A stretch of 64,000 nucleotides of DNA, taken from positions 248,001 through 312,000 of the forward strand of contig JAJEJU010000022.1 of assembly GCA_021390615.1 (NCBI GenBank), in the 5' to 3' direction. This stretch comes from Rhodanobacteraceae bacterium ZG21-1. Lineage in GTDB: Bacteria > Pseudomonadota > Gammaproteobacteria > Xanthomonadales > Rhodanobacteraceae. A model generated the notes under the pieces. That model had not been told where the DNA came from. It searched no databases and saw only the letters and a list, made by a program, of their open reading frames with translations. Position 1 is the stretch's first letter, and every line of letters starts with the position of its first letter. Position numbers and translations under genes: made by a program. Positions 27,586 to 35,970 of this stretch are shown piece by piece.

Positions 27586-27784
27586 TGGATACCTCGATGG
27601 TCTTAGCGACCTGCTGGGCCGATTGCACGGCTTCCTGAGCCTGCTGAGCCTGATCCTTCGCTGCTGTCTTCCTGTCACCTTGGTGGCGACCATAGAGCCA
27701 TGCGGAGCCAATGGCCGCCAGGATGGCTAGGAGTGCATAGAACCAAGTCTTAGCCTTCGCCCAGAATGTCAGTAGCCAAGTCAT
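27470..27784 (-). CDS. Rz-like inner-membrane spanin
   Basis: A 104-residue protein with one N-terminal membrane helix (FYALLAILAAIGSAWLYG), then a Gln/Ala-rich coiled coil (residues 40-75) and a Pro-rich periplasmic tail. This is the standard i-spanin layout. Its ATG overlaps the endolysin stop, and the Rz1 lipoprotein gene starts inside it in another frame, which confirms the pairing. Confidence 0.85.
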   Translation of the reverse strand: MTWLLTFWAKAKTWFYALLAILAAIGSAWLYGRHQGDRKTAAKDQAQQAQEAVQSAQQVAKTIEVSSETQSRVQALPVAPVQPVATAAPDTAAGELRDNWSAPN

Positions 27785-28260
27785 GCGGACTCTCCTAGGC
27801 AGAGTTTCATCTCGGCCTGCCGGCGGTGCTCAAGCCCTTCGACTTTCTTGCCGGCGGCGTAGTCCCACTTCGTTAGCTCTTGGCACGCGCCAGTCATGTC
27901 GCCCGCATTGGCCTTGCGCTGAAGCGTCGAGCCACAAACGATCTTGTTGCCGATGTTGAAAGTCGCATCAGTGAAGGCTGCGAGTTCATTTGTCTTAAGT
28001 GGAACGTGGATGCACGTCAGGACTTGATGCAGAGCCGATGACATGTCCGCCTGTAGGTAGGCATCACACTGAGCATCGGTCGCTACGTCACCCGGCTTTA
28101 CGTTGTGCGCATGGCCGTAACAGATGGTCCAGACGTCGCCTATATCTTGATAGGCGTGATTTCGGTGACCTTCCCACACCTGGGCCATCGCCATCGCGAT
28201 CGAGAGCGCGGCAGCAATAATGCTTGCGGTCACCTTCTTGTTCACTTGGACCGCCATCAC
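27781..28260 (-). CDS. Phage endolysin, GH24 lysozyme with SAR-type N-terminus
   Basis: A 159-residue T4-lysozyme-type muramidase. The catalytic triad has family spacing: Glu30, Asp39, Thr45, within QVWEGHRNHAYQDIG and DVWTICYGH. The weakly hydrophobic Ala-rich segment VTASIIAAALSIAMAMA (10-26) next to the catalytic Glu is typical of signal-anchor-release endolysins, which are exported by Sec and activated when released. Overlaps the holin stop by four bases and the Rz start by four. Confidence 0.92.
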   Translation of the reverse strand: MMAVQVNKKVTASIIAAALSIAMAMAQVWEGHRNHAYQDIGDVWTICYGHAHNVKPGDVATDAQCDAYLQADMSSALHQVLTCIHVPLKTNELAAFTDATFNIGNKIVCGSTLQRKANAGDMTGACQELTKWDYAAGKKVEGLEHRRQAEMKLCLGESA

Positions 28261-28484
28261 GCAGTACCGCTCGGCTTCTTCGTCTGGTTGACCAATCGTC
28301 CAAGGATGCCGACCGCCAGTATCGTGGTCGCAATGGCATGCGCAACAATCGGATGAATCAGCGCCTGCAGCTGCTCAGGAAAGGCTAGCCACGCACTCTC
28401 AATTGCGCCTGCGTACACCATCGCGTGCATGGACACCCACTTCCAGCAGTTCTTCCAGTCCTCAACAAGTTTCATCGGGTCCAC
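28257..28484 (-). CDS. Phage holin
   Basis: A 75-residue protein with two probable membrane helices (about residues 18-34 and 42-65), a charged start MDPMKLVEDWKNCW and a short basic C-terminus NQTKKPSG. It lies directly before the endolysin (ATGA overlap) and after a coiled-coil membrane protein. The fold matches small class II/III-like holins; family not certain. Confidence 0.78.
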   Translation of the reverse strand: MDPMKLVEDWKNCWKWVSMHAMVYAGAIESAWLAFPEQLQALIHPIVAHAIATTILAVGILGRLVNQTKKPSGTA

Positions 28485-28816
28485 TCCCGGAGCTGGGTTT
28501 GTTTGTCGGCTTTTTGGTCCAGCTTGTTTTCGATACGATCCAGTCGACCCACGATCTCTGCGCGCATGGCTTGCATGGCCTGTATGTCTTCGGCGCGACG
28601 GTCCTTCATGTCCGATATCGAGTGATTTAGGTCCACCTGCCCCTCTTCGAGCTTGGTCACGCGATCGCGAAGAGAGGGGATCTCGGCAACGCTCTTATCA
28701 GTCCACGCGAACTTGGCGGCGCCGCTGTAGAACATCGAAATCAGCATCGTTACCGAGACGGCGATTGAGATGATGTTTCCCCAGGTCCAGGTTTTCTCGG
28801 GCTTGGGTATGTTCAT
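28472..28816 (-). CDS. Membrane-anchored coiled-coil protein of the lysis cassette
   Basis: A 114-residue protein with one membrane helix (NIISIAVSVTMLISMFYSG, about 15-33) and then a long charged coiled coil (residues 45-110). It overlaps both the tail fibre stop and the holin start. Similar one-helix proteins next to holins are often called second holins or holin regulators. The function here is not known. Confidence 0.65.
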   Translation of the reverse strand: MNIPKPEKTWTWGNIISIAVSVTMLISMFYSGAAKFAWTDKSVAEIPSLRDRVTKLEEGQVDLNHSISDMKDRRAEDIQAMQAMRAEIVGRLDRIENKLDQKADKQTQLREWTR

Positions 28817-29991
28817 CAGGGAGAAAGCCAGTACAGGACGACAGCGCCAGGTGCACCAGCGGCTCCATTGCTAATCGGGCCGCCACCGCTACCGCCGCCG
28901 CCAGGGAAAGCACCAGGCACTGAGCCGGCTGGCGCACCACTGCCTCCAGGTCCACCAAACGGCGAGGCTCCGCCTGTGCCACCATTGAAGATGTTCACCG
29001 TAGGGCTTACGGACAGGCTCCCGTTGATGCCATTGGCGCCGGCATTACCGGATTGGGTGAGCAGAATGACGCCCGTGGCCGAACCGCCTGCGCCGCCTGC
29101 GCCCGTACCTGAGGACGAAGACGATCCGCCCGTTCCGCCGGCCGAAGAGGCAAGCGTGGCCCCGCCAGAAATAGCTACCGTAGTCGTGCCGCCAGAAGTG
29201 CCCGCAGAGATCGAGGTCGCTCCTGCGCCGCCACTGCCGATCGTGATGTTGAGTACCTGTGCCGGCGTGACCGATGCCAAGAACTCGAAGTAGCCTCCAC
29301 CTCCGCCGCCGCCTCCACACGAACCCGTGGCCGTACCAGCACCGCCACCGCCACCGCCACCCCAACCCTTGCCCCAGACTTCGGCCACACCAGCCGGAAC
29401 GTTGAAGGTGCCAGTGGCCGTGAACCACTGAGCGGTAAGCGCCTTGGCAATTTCAGCGCCTACAAACGCAGTACTGGCGATCTGCGTGGTGAGCGTGCCC
29501 GGGCTGGCCGTGGGAGCGGTCGGCGTGCCCGTTAGGGCGGCATTGGAGAACCCGTTGGTGATCGTCTCCTGAACGAACTGGGTCGTTGCAATGGCCTGGC
29601 TGTTGTCGCCAATCGTCGGGCTCGGCGCCTGCGGGTTGCCCGTGAACGTCGGACTGTTCAGTGGCGCTAGGCTCGTGATCATCTGGGCATAGCCCATGTT
29701 GTTCACGGTGAAGTACGGGTTCGTCGGGGGGTCCGTATCGCCCGGCGGGGAAAGCGTTAGGGCATATTGCAGCGTGCTATCAAGAAAACACACACACTCG
29801 CCGTTAGCATCCAGAACAATCGGATTCGTATTCGGCGTCGCCGGATTGTTGTCGTTGGCATACGTGTTTTGCTTGATCGTCGTGCCGGCTTCATAGGTGA
29901 ACAGCAACCCGCCATTCAATGGCGTGTTGGTTCCAGGCACGAAGAACTGAAGCTTCGGCGGCGGGCTTGGACAAAGCGGATTCTGTGACAT
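28816..29991 (-). CDS. Tail fibre with glycine-rich tip
   Basis: A 391-residue structural protein. The N-terminus (KLQFFVPGTNTPLNGGLLFTYEAGT) is a conserved virion-attachment motif of phage fibre proteins. Then come fibre repeats of the ALTGTPTAPTA type, each followed by IATTQFVQ or IASTAFVG. From about residue 205, poly-glycine clusters (seven or eight Gly in a row) alternate with TI/VT strands, the polyglycine-sandwich pattern used for receptor binding. The protein ends APGAVVLYWLSP. It is the last virion gene before lysis. Confidence 0.82.
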   Translation of the reverse strand: MSQNPLCPSPPPKLQFFVPGTNTPLNGGLLFTYEAGTTIKQNTYANDNNPATPNTNPIVLDANGECVCFLDSTLQYALTLSPPGDTDPPTNPYFTVNNMGYAQMITSLAPLNSPTFTGNPQAPSPTIGDNSQAIATTQFVQETITNGFSNAALTGTPTAPTASPGTLTTQIASTAFVGAEIAKALTAQWFTATGTFNVPAGVAEVWGKGWGGGGGGGAGTATGSCGGGGGGGGYFEFLASVTPAQVLNITIGSGGAGATSISAGTSGGTTTVAISGGATLASSAGGTGGSSSSSGTGAGGAGGSATGVILLTQSGNAGANGINGSLSVSPTVNIFNGGTGGASPFGGPGGSGAPAGSVPGAFPGGGGSGGGPISNGAAGAPGAVVLYWLSP

Positions 29992-29993
29992 GT

Positions 29994-31328
29994 TTAGGCA
30001 TCGAATTGCATCGATAGGGCAAAGCCCAGGTCGTGCAATATAGGTAGTTGTTTTTCTAATCCGAGGCCGATGTCATTACGGACCATCATGTTTGATACGT
30101 TAATCTTCTTCACCCTGGAATCAAGGTGCTTTTTTGCGAGCTTGACGTCTTCGCCCTGCCCCGTGGCGAGCAAGACATAGTTGCCCGAGGTCTTGTAGAT
30201 ATCCTTGTCCACGACCTTATCGCCTTCCATGGCGGGTCCCTTCTCAACCATGACGCAGACGGGATGGATGCCGTCCCAGTTCTTCGGGCATTCGATCGGT
30301 AGGCCGATGGCCTCCTCTTCGTCGCAGTCATCGCGCGGAAAGGGCGGAATCGCCACGATTTCGCCTATAGCGACGTCATAGGACACTTTCAGGGTGTCCT
30401 CGCCCTCCAAGAGGTCTTTCATCCATTCCACCGGGTCACCTTCATGCAAGTCCGAGGCAATCCAGTCGTAGGGCCAGCCAGGTCGGCAGGTGAACTCCAA
30501 GGGGTAAATCTTGCCGCTGTCTTTCTCGATGATGCAGTTGATATCGATATCGCCAAGGTGGCCGATCTTGCGCAGGTGCGCGATCAGCTCCGGTGTGAAC
30601 ATCTCATCGGCCATCTTCTCTTTCTTGCAGTACTGGATGACCGTCCCCATCTCGCCGGTATTGGGGCCATAGTTTCCGGGCATCAGCTTCTTGTGCTCGA
30701 AATTGATGTTCCACTTGTTCGGCAAGGGGCCTTCCGGGCCGAACCAGCAGGAAATCCCCATCTCTACGCCGTCCACCTTCTCTTGAAGCATGCATGGACC
30801 CTTGATGTTCAAGCCCATCTTGACCCAGCGCTGGATGCGTCCCACGAGATCTGCGGGCGTCTTGGCAACGTAGGAGAGCGACTTGTCCTCGTTGTCTCCC
30901 ATCGTCTTGAACACGTACGCCTGATCGGCCTTTCGGGCGAAGTTCTCCGCCTCTTTAAGGCTGTTGAACATGTGGTACGTGGGGATATTGGCGCCCAGCT
31001 TCTCCAGCAGCTTCATGCCCTTCCCGCGCTGGATTTCTAGGGCAGCGGACTCAAAGGATGGGGCGAATACCGGGAAACCATGGCGCTTCCAGTCATCCAG
31101 TTCTTTGATGAACAAGGCATTCGAGCTGACCCAAATCAGCCCCTCTTTGGCCCATCGCATAGACTTCCGCCAATCTGCCACCATGGTGATACCAGGGAAG
31201 CCCTCGCCGTCTCGGAAGGTGTTGCCTTCCTTGTCGCGGTTGTACCAACGCACCTCATGGCCGGCCGCTGCACTTCGCACGGCGAAGTCCAGGCCACAGC
31301 GGTCGCAATCGATCAGGAGTACACGCAT
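29994..31328 (-). CDS. PurD-like ATP-grasp ligase embedded in the phage late operon
   Basis: A 444-residue protein of the phosphoribosylamine-glycine ligase (GARS)/ATP-grasp superfamily. Visible features are the N-terminal Rossmann-like MRVLLIDCDRCGLDFA, the ATP-grasp core with Lys141 (YVFKTMGDNEDKS), acidic QEKVDGVEMG (182-191), the GARS hallmark GPNTGEMG (221-228), and the metal-binding Glu278 in YPLEFTCRPGWP. The PurD motif GGREHA is missing, so the substrate is probably not phosphoribosylamine. ATP-grasp enzymes join a carboxylate to an amine via an acyl phosphate. It sits between a small basic protein and the tail fibre, in step with the late genes. Confidence 0.8.
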   Translation of the reverse strand: MRVLLIDCDRCGLDFAVRSAAAGHEVRWYNRDKEGNTFRDGEGFPGITMVADWRKSMRWAKEGLIWVSSNALFIKELDDWKRHGFPVFAPSFESAALEIQRGKGMKLLEKLGANIPTYHMFNSLKEAENFARKADQAYVFKTMGDNEDKSLSYVAKTPADLVGRIQRWVKMGLNIKGPCMLQEKVDGVEMGISCWFGPEGPLPNKWNINFEHKKLMPGNYGPNTGEMGTVIQYCKKEKMADEMFTPELIAHLRKIGHLGDIDINCIIEKDSGKIYPLEFTCRPGWPYDWIASDLHEGDPVEWMKDLLEGEDTLKVSYDVAIGEIVAIPPFPRDDCDEEEAIGLPIECPKNWDGIHPVCVMVEKGPAMEGDKVVDKDIYKTSGNYVLLATGQGEDVKLAKKHLDSRVKKINVSNMMVRNDIGLGLEKQLPILHDLGFALSMQFDA

Positions 31329-31489
31329 CAGTGCGTCCGATGCTTCACGTTCTTCTTGGGCTCACGCTTCGCCCGCCGCTGCACGTCCAGAGCGATCGCA
31401 ATCGACTGCTTGCGCGGCCTGCCTGCGTCCATCTCTCGACGGATGTTCTCGCCTACCGCTTTCTTTGAACTGCTATGCTTAAGTGGCAT
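31328..31489 (-). CDS. Small basic phage protein (SSKK-type)
   Basis: A 53-residue Lys/Arg-rich protein (MPLKHSSSKKAVGENIRREM, then GRPRKQSIAIALDVQRRAK). Short proteins of the pattern SSKK...N...M..G.P.KQ..AIAL are common in podovirus and siphovirus late regions and are of unknown function. Its stop shares bases with the start of the ATP-grasp gene. The ATG at 31489 is preferred because the conserved pattern begins there. Confidence 0.65.
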   Translation of the reverse strand: MPLKHSSSKKAVGENIRREMDAGRPRKQSIAIALDVQRRAKREPKKNVKHRTH

Positions 31490-31505
31490 ATGGGGGTCTC
31501 CTGAT

Positions 31506-31898
31506 ATGGAATGGCACTTCACCAAAGACGCCTTCAATTCGATTCTTTATCTAGTCGTTGTACTGGTAACGGTATTGGTTCCGTTATTCGTACTCATCAA
31601 ACTGAAGATCTATTTGGATAAAAGGTCTATCGCTAAGCGGATCGCTAATCCCGATAGCAACCTGATGATGGGCTCCGAAAGACTGGCCGATTTCATAAAC
31701 CCTAAGGGTTTGGGGCAGCCCCGAAGGTTTGGTTACCTGAGAAAGTCAATTGCATTGACGATTCAGGATGTGAAGTTCAAATGGCTGATGATTTACATCG
31801 GCATGTTTTTCTATTACCTGGGCATAGCGGCGCTAGGATTCGGCCTTGTTGCATTTGCCCGAGCATCCGTCCGGTTCATCGATAAGCTGATTTTCTAG
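31506..31898 (+). CDS. Two-helix membrane protein encoded opposite to the late operon (moron candidate)
   Basis: A 130-residue protein with membrane helices at about residues 13-33 (ILYLVVVLVTVLVPLFVL) and 95-118 (LMIYIGMFFYYLGIAALGFG) and a charged cytoplasmic middle. It is the only plus-strand gene among the minus-strand late genes, has lower GC than its neighbours, and starts 16 bases from the oppositely oriented small basic gene. GGGGGTCTCC lies before the ATG. Independent lysogenic expression, for example superinfection exclusion, is a reasonable inference, not shown. Confidence 0.65.
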   Translation: MEWHFTKDAFNSILYLVVVLVTVLVPLFVLIKLKIYLDKRSIAKRIANPDSNLMMGSERLADFINPKGLGQPRRFGYLRKSIALTIQDVKFKWLMIYIGMFFYYLGIAALGFGLVAFARASVRFIDKLIF

Positions 31899-31904
31899 CG
31901 GCGC

Positions 31905-33698
31905 CTACTTGGGTACATCCGGGTTCGGCGCCTGTGGTTGGTTACCCATGGCGGAAAACGCCAACAGGGCATTACGTGGCGACGCAAGCTGCGCTTTGGT
32001 AAGCTCGGCCAGAAAGTTCCTCACAGGCCCTTGCTGAGGAGCCAGAAGGGCTTTAGCGGTTCGCATGCCAAGGCTCGAATAGATGGCATTGAGAGGAATC
32101 GTTGCAGCCGCAGCAGCGAGACCCTGGGGGCTGGCATGCAAGAGCCGAGAAGCTGTGCCTGAATCGGCTATGTTTGAGGGCAAAACCTTTCGGCCAAGGT
32201 CAGCCAAATCCTGCATGACGGCATTGCCCGCGACATAAGCTGCCTTGTTTCGGGACGAATCGGTTGCAGCGACAGCACTATTAAGCTGTGAAGGCGTGAA
32301 AACACCATCCTTGGCGCCCACGTATCTAGCTGCTCGGTTCACCCTCACCATTTGCTTAAAAGCATCGTCAGCGGCGTCTAGAGCTTCGTTGAGATGCTGC
32401 GGATTGTTCCTCGTAAGCATGTCTCGCATGCTTCCTTGAAGCTCCTTCACGGCCGCGCCGAGTGTGCGATCGTCGTAGTTCCCTGACCTCTTGAATCCGG
32501 ATGCCATCTGACCAAGTTTGGAATATGCCTTCTTGATGGCATCGCCGGTCGCATTCCCCGACTGATCGAATCGATCCACCACTTCATGTTGAATCGTGTT
32601 TTCTAGCTGCGAGAACTTATCCTTCGGAAGCTGACCGCCGTATTTGTTCCACAAGGACGCGATATCTTGGGCTATGCCGGAATCCAGGCGGCCAGACATC
32701 TTTTGCAAGGTTGCATCGTAAGCATCACCTATTGCCTTATTGGCATAGCTCAATGCATCTCGTCCAGCCTGAGCCGTTTTCGGAACCGCTTGACCGATTG
32801 ACTTAAGCGCTCGGTTGACCGAAGCGAGATTGAACGTCTCTAGAGACTGGTTTCTGGCCTTCTGGATTGCGCTACCTAGGACCGGGATGCTCGTTGCGGC
32901 ATCTTCAGCGGCCTTAGCAACGCCACCAGCCATCTGTCCAGGAGTCAACTTGACGCCCTCAGCCATCAAGGCCCGAGCTTCTGGCGAAGCAAGGCCCAGT
33001 AGCGAATTCTTGATGGCTGACCCTGCGGCCGTTCCTAGGACGGGCAAAGCAGCACCTACGCCAAGACCGGTCAGGGTGTTGTTGATGTGCTCGTTGGAGT
33101 TCTCATAGGGCGTCAGAAGGCCGGCAAGGCCGCTCACGCCCGATCCAAGGCCAGCCCTACCAAGAAGGGTTGCAGGAGACAGTACGGCAAGAGGCAGTGA
33201 CATAACGCTATAGCCGGTGAAGTCACCCACCTTGCCGGCTCCTGACCTCATTAACGCTTCGGCGTCTTGCTTGTCTCGTGAGGCGTCTGCATGCGATGCC
33301 AAACCGAGCATCTGTTCACCTGCCAAGCCCACATTGTGATAGGCATGACCAATGCCCGACATCATGGCTTGATCGGTGATGGGAAGCAGCGCGTTAAGCG
33401 CCCCGCTTACAATAGGATTCTTCGTGCCGAGCTTGTTGGCGATGATGTTTTCGCCCTTCATGCCAGACACAAGCTCATCTTGTTCTGCGGCACGTCGAGC
33501 AGCCCTAGCCTCGGGCGTGAAGTACTCCCGCATCTCGATGGGCCCGGGACGGTATTTGCCTACGGCAGAACCGCTCTTATCAGATTTATTTGGGATATCC
33601 GGATAGTTTTTCTGAACGGCAGCGATGATGTCCTGATGCGACATGCTGTCAGGAAAACCTATTACGCCAACACCAGGCACATTAACTTTCTGGATCAT
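31905..33698 (-). CDS. DNA ejection (internal virion) protein, gp16-like
   Basis: A 597-residue protein, Ala/Gly-rich, with amphipathic helices and two hydrophobic glycine-rich stretches (around residues 145-200). The N-terminus has a VGVIGFPDSMSHQDIIAAVQ motif shared by podovirus injection proteins. Last of three consecutive ejection-type genes; in P22 the corresponding set (gp7, gp20, gp16) is packed in the head and forms the trans-envelope channel. Assignment to gp16 rests on order and size. Confidence 0.65.
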   Translation of the reverse strand: MIQKVNVPGVGVIGFPDSMSHQDIIAAVQKNYPDIPNKSDKSGSAVGKYRPGPIEMREYFTPEARAARRAAEQDELVSGMKGENIIANKLGTKNPIVSGALNALLPITDQAMMSGIGHAYHNVGLAGEQMLGLASHADASRDKQDAEALMRSGAGKVGDFTGYSVMSLPLAVLSPATLLGRAGLGSGVSGLAGLLTPYENSNEHINNTLTGLGVGAALPVLGTAAGSAIKNSLLGLASPEARALMAEGVKLTPGQMAGGVAKAAEDAATSIPVLGSAIQKARNQSLETFNLASVNRALKSIGQAVPKTAQAGRDALSYANKAIGDAYDATLQKMSGRLDSGIAQDIASLWNKYGGQLPKDKFSQLENTIQHEVVDRFDQSGNATGDAIKKAYSKLGQMASGFKRSGNYDDRTLGAAVKELQGSMRDMLTRNNPQHLNEALDAADDAFKQMVRVNRAARYVGAKDGVFTPSQLNSAVAATDSSRNKAAYVAGNAVMQDLADLGRKVLPSNIADSGTASRLLHASPQGLAAAAATIPLNAIYSSLGMRTAKALLAPQQGPVRNFLAELTKAQLASPRNALLAFSAMGNQPQAPNPDVPK

Positions 33699-35059
33699 TT
33701 GATTGTCCCGGTGGCCGGGTCGTACATGAGTATCTTCTCTCCACCTTTCATGTCCTGGGTGATCTGGTCGCGCTGCTCCTTGAACGAAGACGTGCGGTTC
33801 TCCATCTCGGCCTTAAGCGTCTGGATCACGCGGCGATACTGAGCCGGCGTCTGTGCCGTGCTGATGATGCTGTTGGCGTGCTCTCGCGCCGAGTCAGTGA
33901 GCTGCCCACTGACGCTACCGGACATCACCTTGCCGTACTCCACGGCAAAGGAGTTGTTAGCGGCGTCGAAGTTGGCGGCCTCTTCGCTACCCGTACCCTT
34001 TCGACCGGCGAGCAGCCACTTGTTGAAGTAGGGAATGCCCGTCCGGTCCGCCTTCTCTGAAGCGGCCAACGCGATGTCCGCATTCTTCATGGCCGTCTTT
34101 TCGAAGGCTCCAACCATGTTGGCCTGCTTCTGCAACTGGCCCAAAGCTTGCTGATCGGCCTTGCCGACAGCGGCGCGGGTAGCGGCATCGGCAGAGCTTA
34201 TGCCTTGCTCCTTATCCATCTCAGCCGCGCGCTGGATGATCTTAGCCTTGAGCCCGGCCGCCTGCTTGCTCATCCCAAAGCTTGGGATTGCATTGCCCTG
34301 CCGATAACGGTCCGCCGCCTCATCAATCGCGCCCTGGTCAAACGACCCAGCAACGTCGGCGCCCGCCTTGTCCTGCTGTTCCTCGCGATCGAGTCGCTTT
34401 TCAGCCAGCCCCAGCCGCGCCTCCGACATCGCCTCCATGCGTTCCTGATGGCGCTCACTGTTCTCCATCCGCTTTTCGGAGAGCTGCTGGTTGACGTCCT
34501 GGCGCTGGGCGGTGAGCCAGTCCTTGTACTTGATGGCACCAGCGCGTACTCGATTGGCATCGAACGACGACGGCATCTGATTCGCTTCCTGATCCGAGAA
34601 GAGACCCGACTGCTTGAGACCCTGTAGATTCTCGGAATAGGTATGCTGGGCCATAGCCTGCGCCTGCTGCGGCGACATGCCATTCGCCATGGCCTGGTCA
34701 TAGGCCATCAAAGCCGGCTCAGTCGCGTTGCTGATGGCTTCGGCCTTGGTCTTGTACATCGAGGCGCGCCGCTCATCGCCCAACGACTGCTGCGACTGAA
34801 TCTCGGCCTGACTGGTCCGAAACTTCATACCCAGCTCGGGATCGAGCGCTGATATCTGCCGAAGCGCATTGTTGTTCGGCATGCCGTTCGCTTCGAGGTT
34901 CGACGGATCACGAAAGATCGTCAGAAGCGAGTTCTTGATCTGCTGCTGCTGGCGCTGGGCATGCATCTGCTGCGCCACCTGAGACAGCTGGATCAAGCTG
35001 TTCATCGTGACGGGCTGCGGGCCCTGCACCGACAGCGGGATGGACGGGTCGATAGGCAT
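33695..35059 (-). CDS. DNA ejection protein, gp20-like
   Basis: A 454-residue, highly helical, Gln/Met/Ala-rich protein with a central coiled coil of Glu/Arg repeats (RMENSERHQERMEAMSEARL, about 195-225). The N-terminal segment MNSLIQLSQVAQQMHAQRQQ is typical of phage injection proteins. It overlaps its downstream neighbour by four bases. Role inferred from family character and from its position between the other two ejection genes. Confidence 0.68.
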   Translation of the reverse strand: MPIDPSIPLSVQGPQPVTMNSLIQLSQVAQQMHAQRQQQQIKNSLLTIFRDPSNLEANGMPNNNALRQISALDPELGMKFRTSQAEIQSQQSLGDERRASMYKTKAEAISNATEPALMAYDQAMANGMSPQQAQAMAQHTYSENLQGLKQSGLFSDQEANQMPSSFDANRVRAGAIKYKDWLTAQRQDVNQQLSEKRMENSERHQERMEAMSEARLGLAEKRLDREEQQDKAGADVAGSFDQGAIDEAADRYRQGNAIPSFGMSKQAAGLKAKIIQRAAEMDKEQGISSADAATRAAVGKADQQALGQLQKQANMVGAFEKTAMKNADIALAASEKADRTGIPYFNKWLLAGRKGTGSEEAANFDAANNSFAVEYGKVMSGSVSGQLTDSAREHANSIISTAQTPAQYRRVIQTLKAEMENRTSSFKEQRDQITQDMKGGEKILMYDPATGTIK

Positions 35060-35060
35060 C

Positions 35061-35750
35061 TCAGGTCCCGCCGCCGTAGAAACTGGGGTTCATCATGCCC
35101 ATCTGGTACATCAGGCCGATGTTCCCTAGCGAGCTGAGGCTATTGCCAAGCGCATTCGCCGAGCCCACTGTGCCGGCCGCCTGGGCATTGCCGATGCCCG
35201 TCAGGTTCTGCCCGATGCTGTTGGCAGTGTTCGCGCCCAAGTTGGCCGTCTGGCCCGCCGCATTCACGCCAGTGTTCGACATGCCGGCATTCATGCCGTA
35301 GACCTGGTTTTGCCAGTTCGTATAAGCGTTCTGCGCCTGGTAGTAGTCCTGGTTCGCCAAGCCCTGCCCATAGCTCTGTAGGGCCTTCAGCGTGTTCCCG
35401 GAGTTGATGCCACCCATCGCCGAGGCATTGTTCATGATGGCCTGCGTGCCCTGCCCTAGCTGCCATTGATAACCTGGCGATTGCTGGTATTGCTGGGCAC
35501 TGAAGGGCGTCGTCAAAGCGCCGCCCATGCCATTCGAGCCGAGCAGGCCCTGAAGGTTCGATAGCGACGTACTACCCGCGTTGACCCAAGGCGAAAGCCT
35601 GGCCACGTTCTGGTTGTACATCTGTTGCTGGGCCTGAATGGCCTTTTCTTCGGCCTGAGCCTGCTCTTTGGCGGCATCCTGCGATGCGTTCGAACTCATG
35701 AAGCCGCCGAGTAGCGAGGCGCCACCCGCGATAGCTGCACCCCACGGCAT
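35061..35750 (-). CDS. DNA transfer protein, gp7-like
   Basis: A 229-residue protein. Its N-terminus AAIAGGASLLGGFMSSNASQ and the central QSPGYQWQLGQGTQAIMNNA, GGINSGNTLKALQSYGQGLA match the P22 gp7/DNA-transfer family. The rest is Asn/Gly/Gln-rich. In P22, gp7 is a minor head protein expelled into the host during DNA entry. First of the three ejection genes. Confidence 0.82.
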   Translation of the reverse strand: MPWGAAIAGGASLLGGFMSSNASQDAAKEQAQAEEKAIQAQQQMYNQNVARLSPWVNAGSTSLSNLQGLLGSNGMGGALTTPFSAQQYQQSPGYQWQLGQGTQAIMNNASAMGGINSGNTLKALQSYGQGLANQDYYQAQNAYTNWQNQVYGMNAGMSNTGVNAAGQTANLGANTANSIGQNLTGIGNAQAAGTVGSANALGNSLSSLGNIGLMYQMGMMNPSFYGGGT

Positions 35751-35787
35751 GGGACATACCTCTTATTCTTATTATTTTTGGTACGAC

Positions 35788-35970
35788 TTACTTCTTGGCT
35801 AACAGCTCTCTTCGTAGCTGAAGCATGTGCAACGCTTTATCCCGACATTCCTCAAAGCTCAGAATGCGGTGATCCTTGCTACCCGCCCCTGGATGCACCT
35901 GCATCGAACAAAGCGAGGCAAAGTACATGTCGAAGGCGATGGTTTCTTCGGGTTTGACGGGCTCCATCAC
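35788..35970 (-). CDS. Small protein coupled to the dioxygenase gene
   Basis: A 60-residue protein with no signal or membrane segment (MEPVKPEETIAFDMYFASLC..., then VHPGAGSKDHRILSFEECRDK and a Lys/Arg tail). Its start overlaps the stop of the 2-oxoglutarate dioxygenase gene by four bases, so the two are co-translated. Unknown function. Confidence 0.6.
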   Translation of the reverse strand: MMEPVKPEETIAFDMYFASLCSMQVHPGAGSKDHRILSFEECRDKALHMLQLRRELLAKK

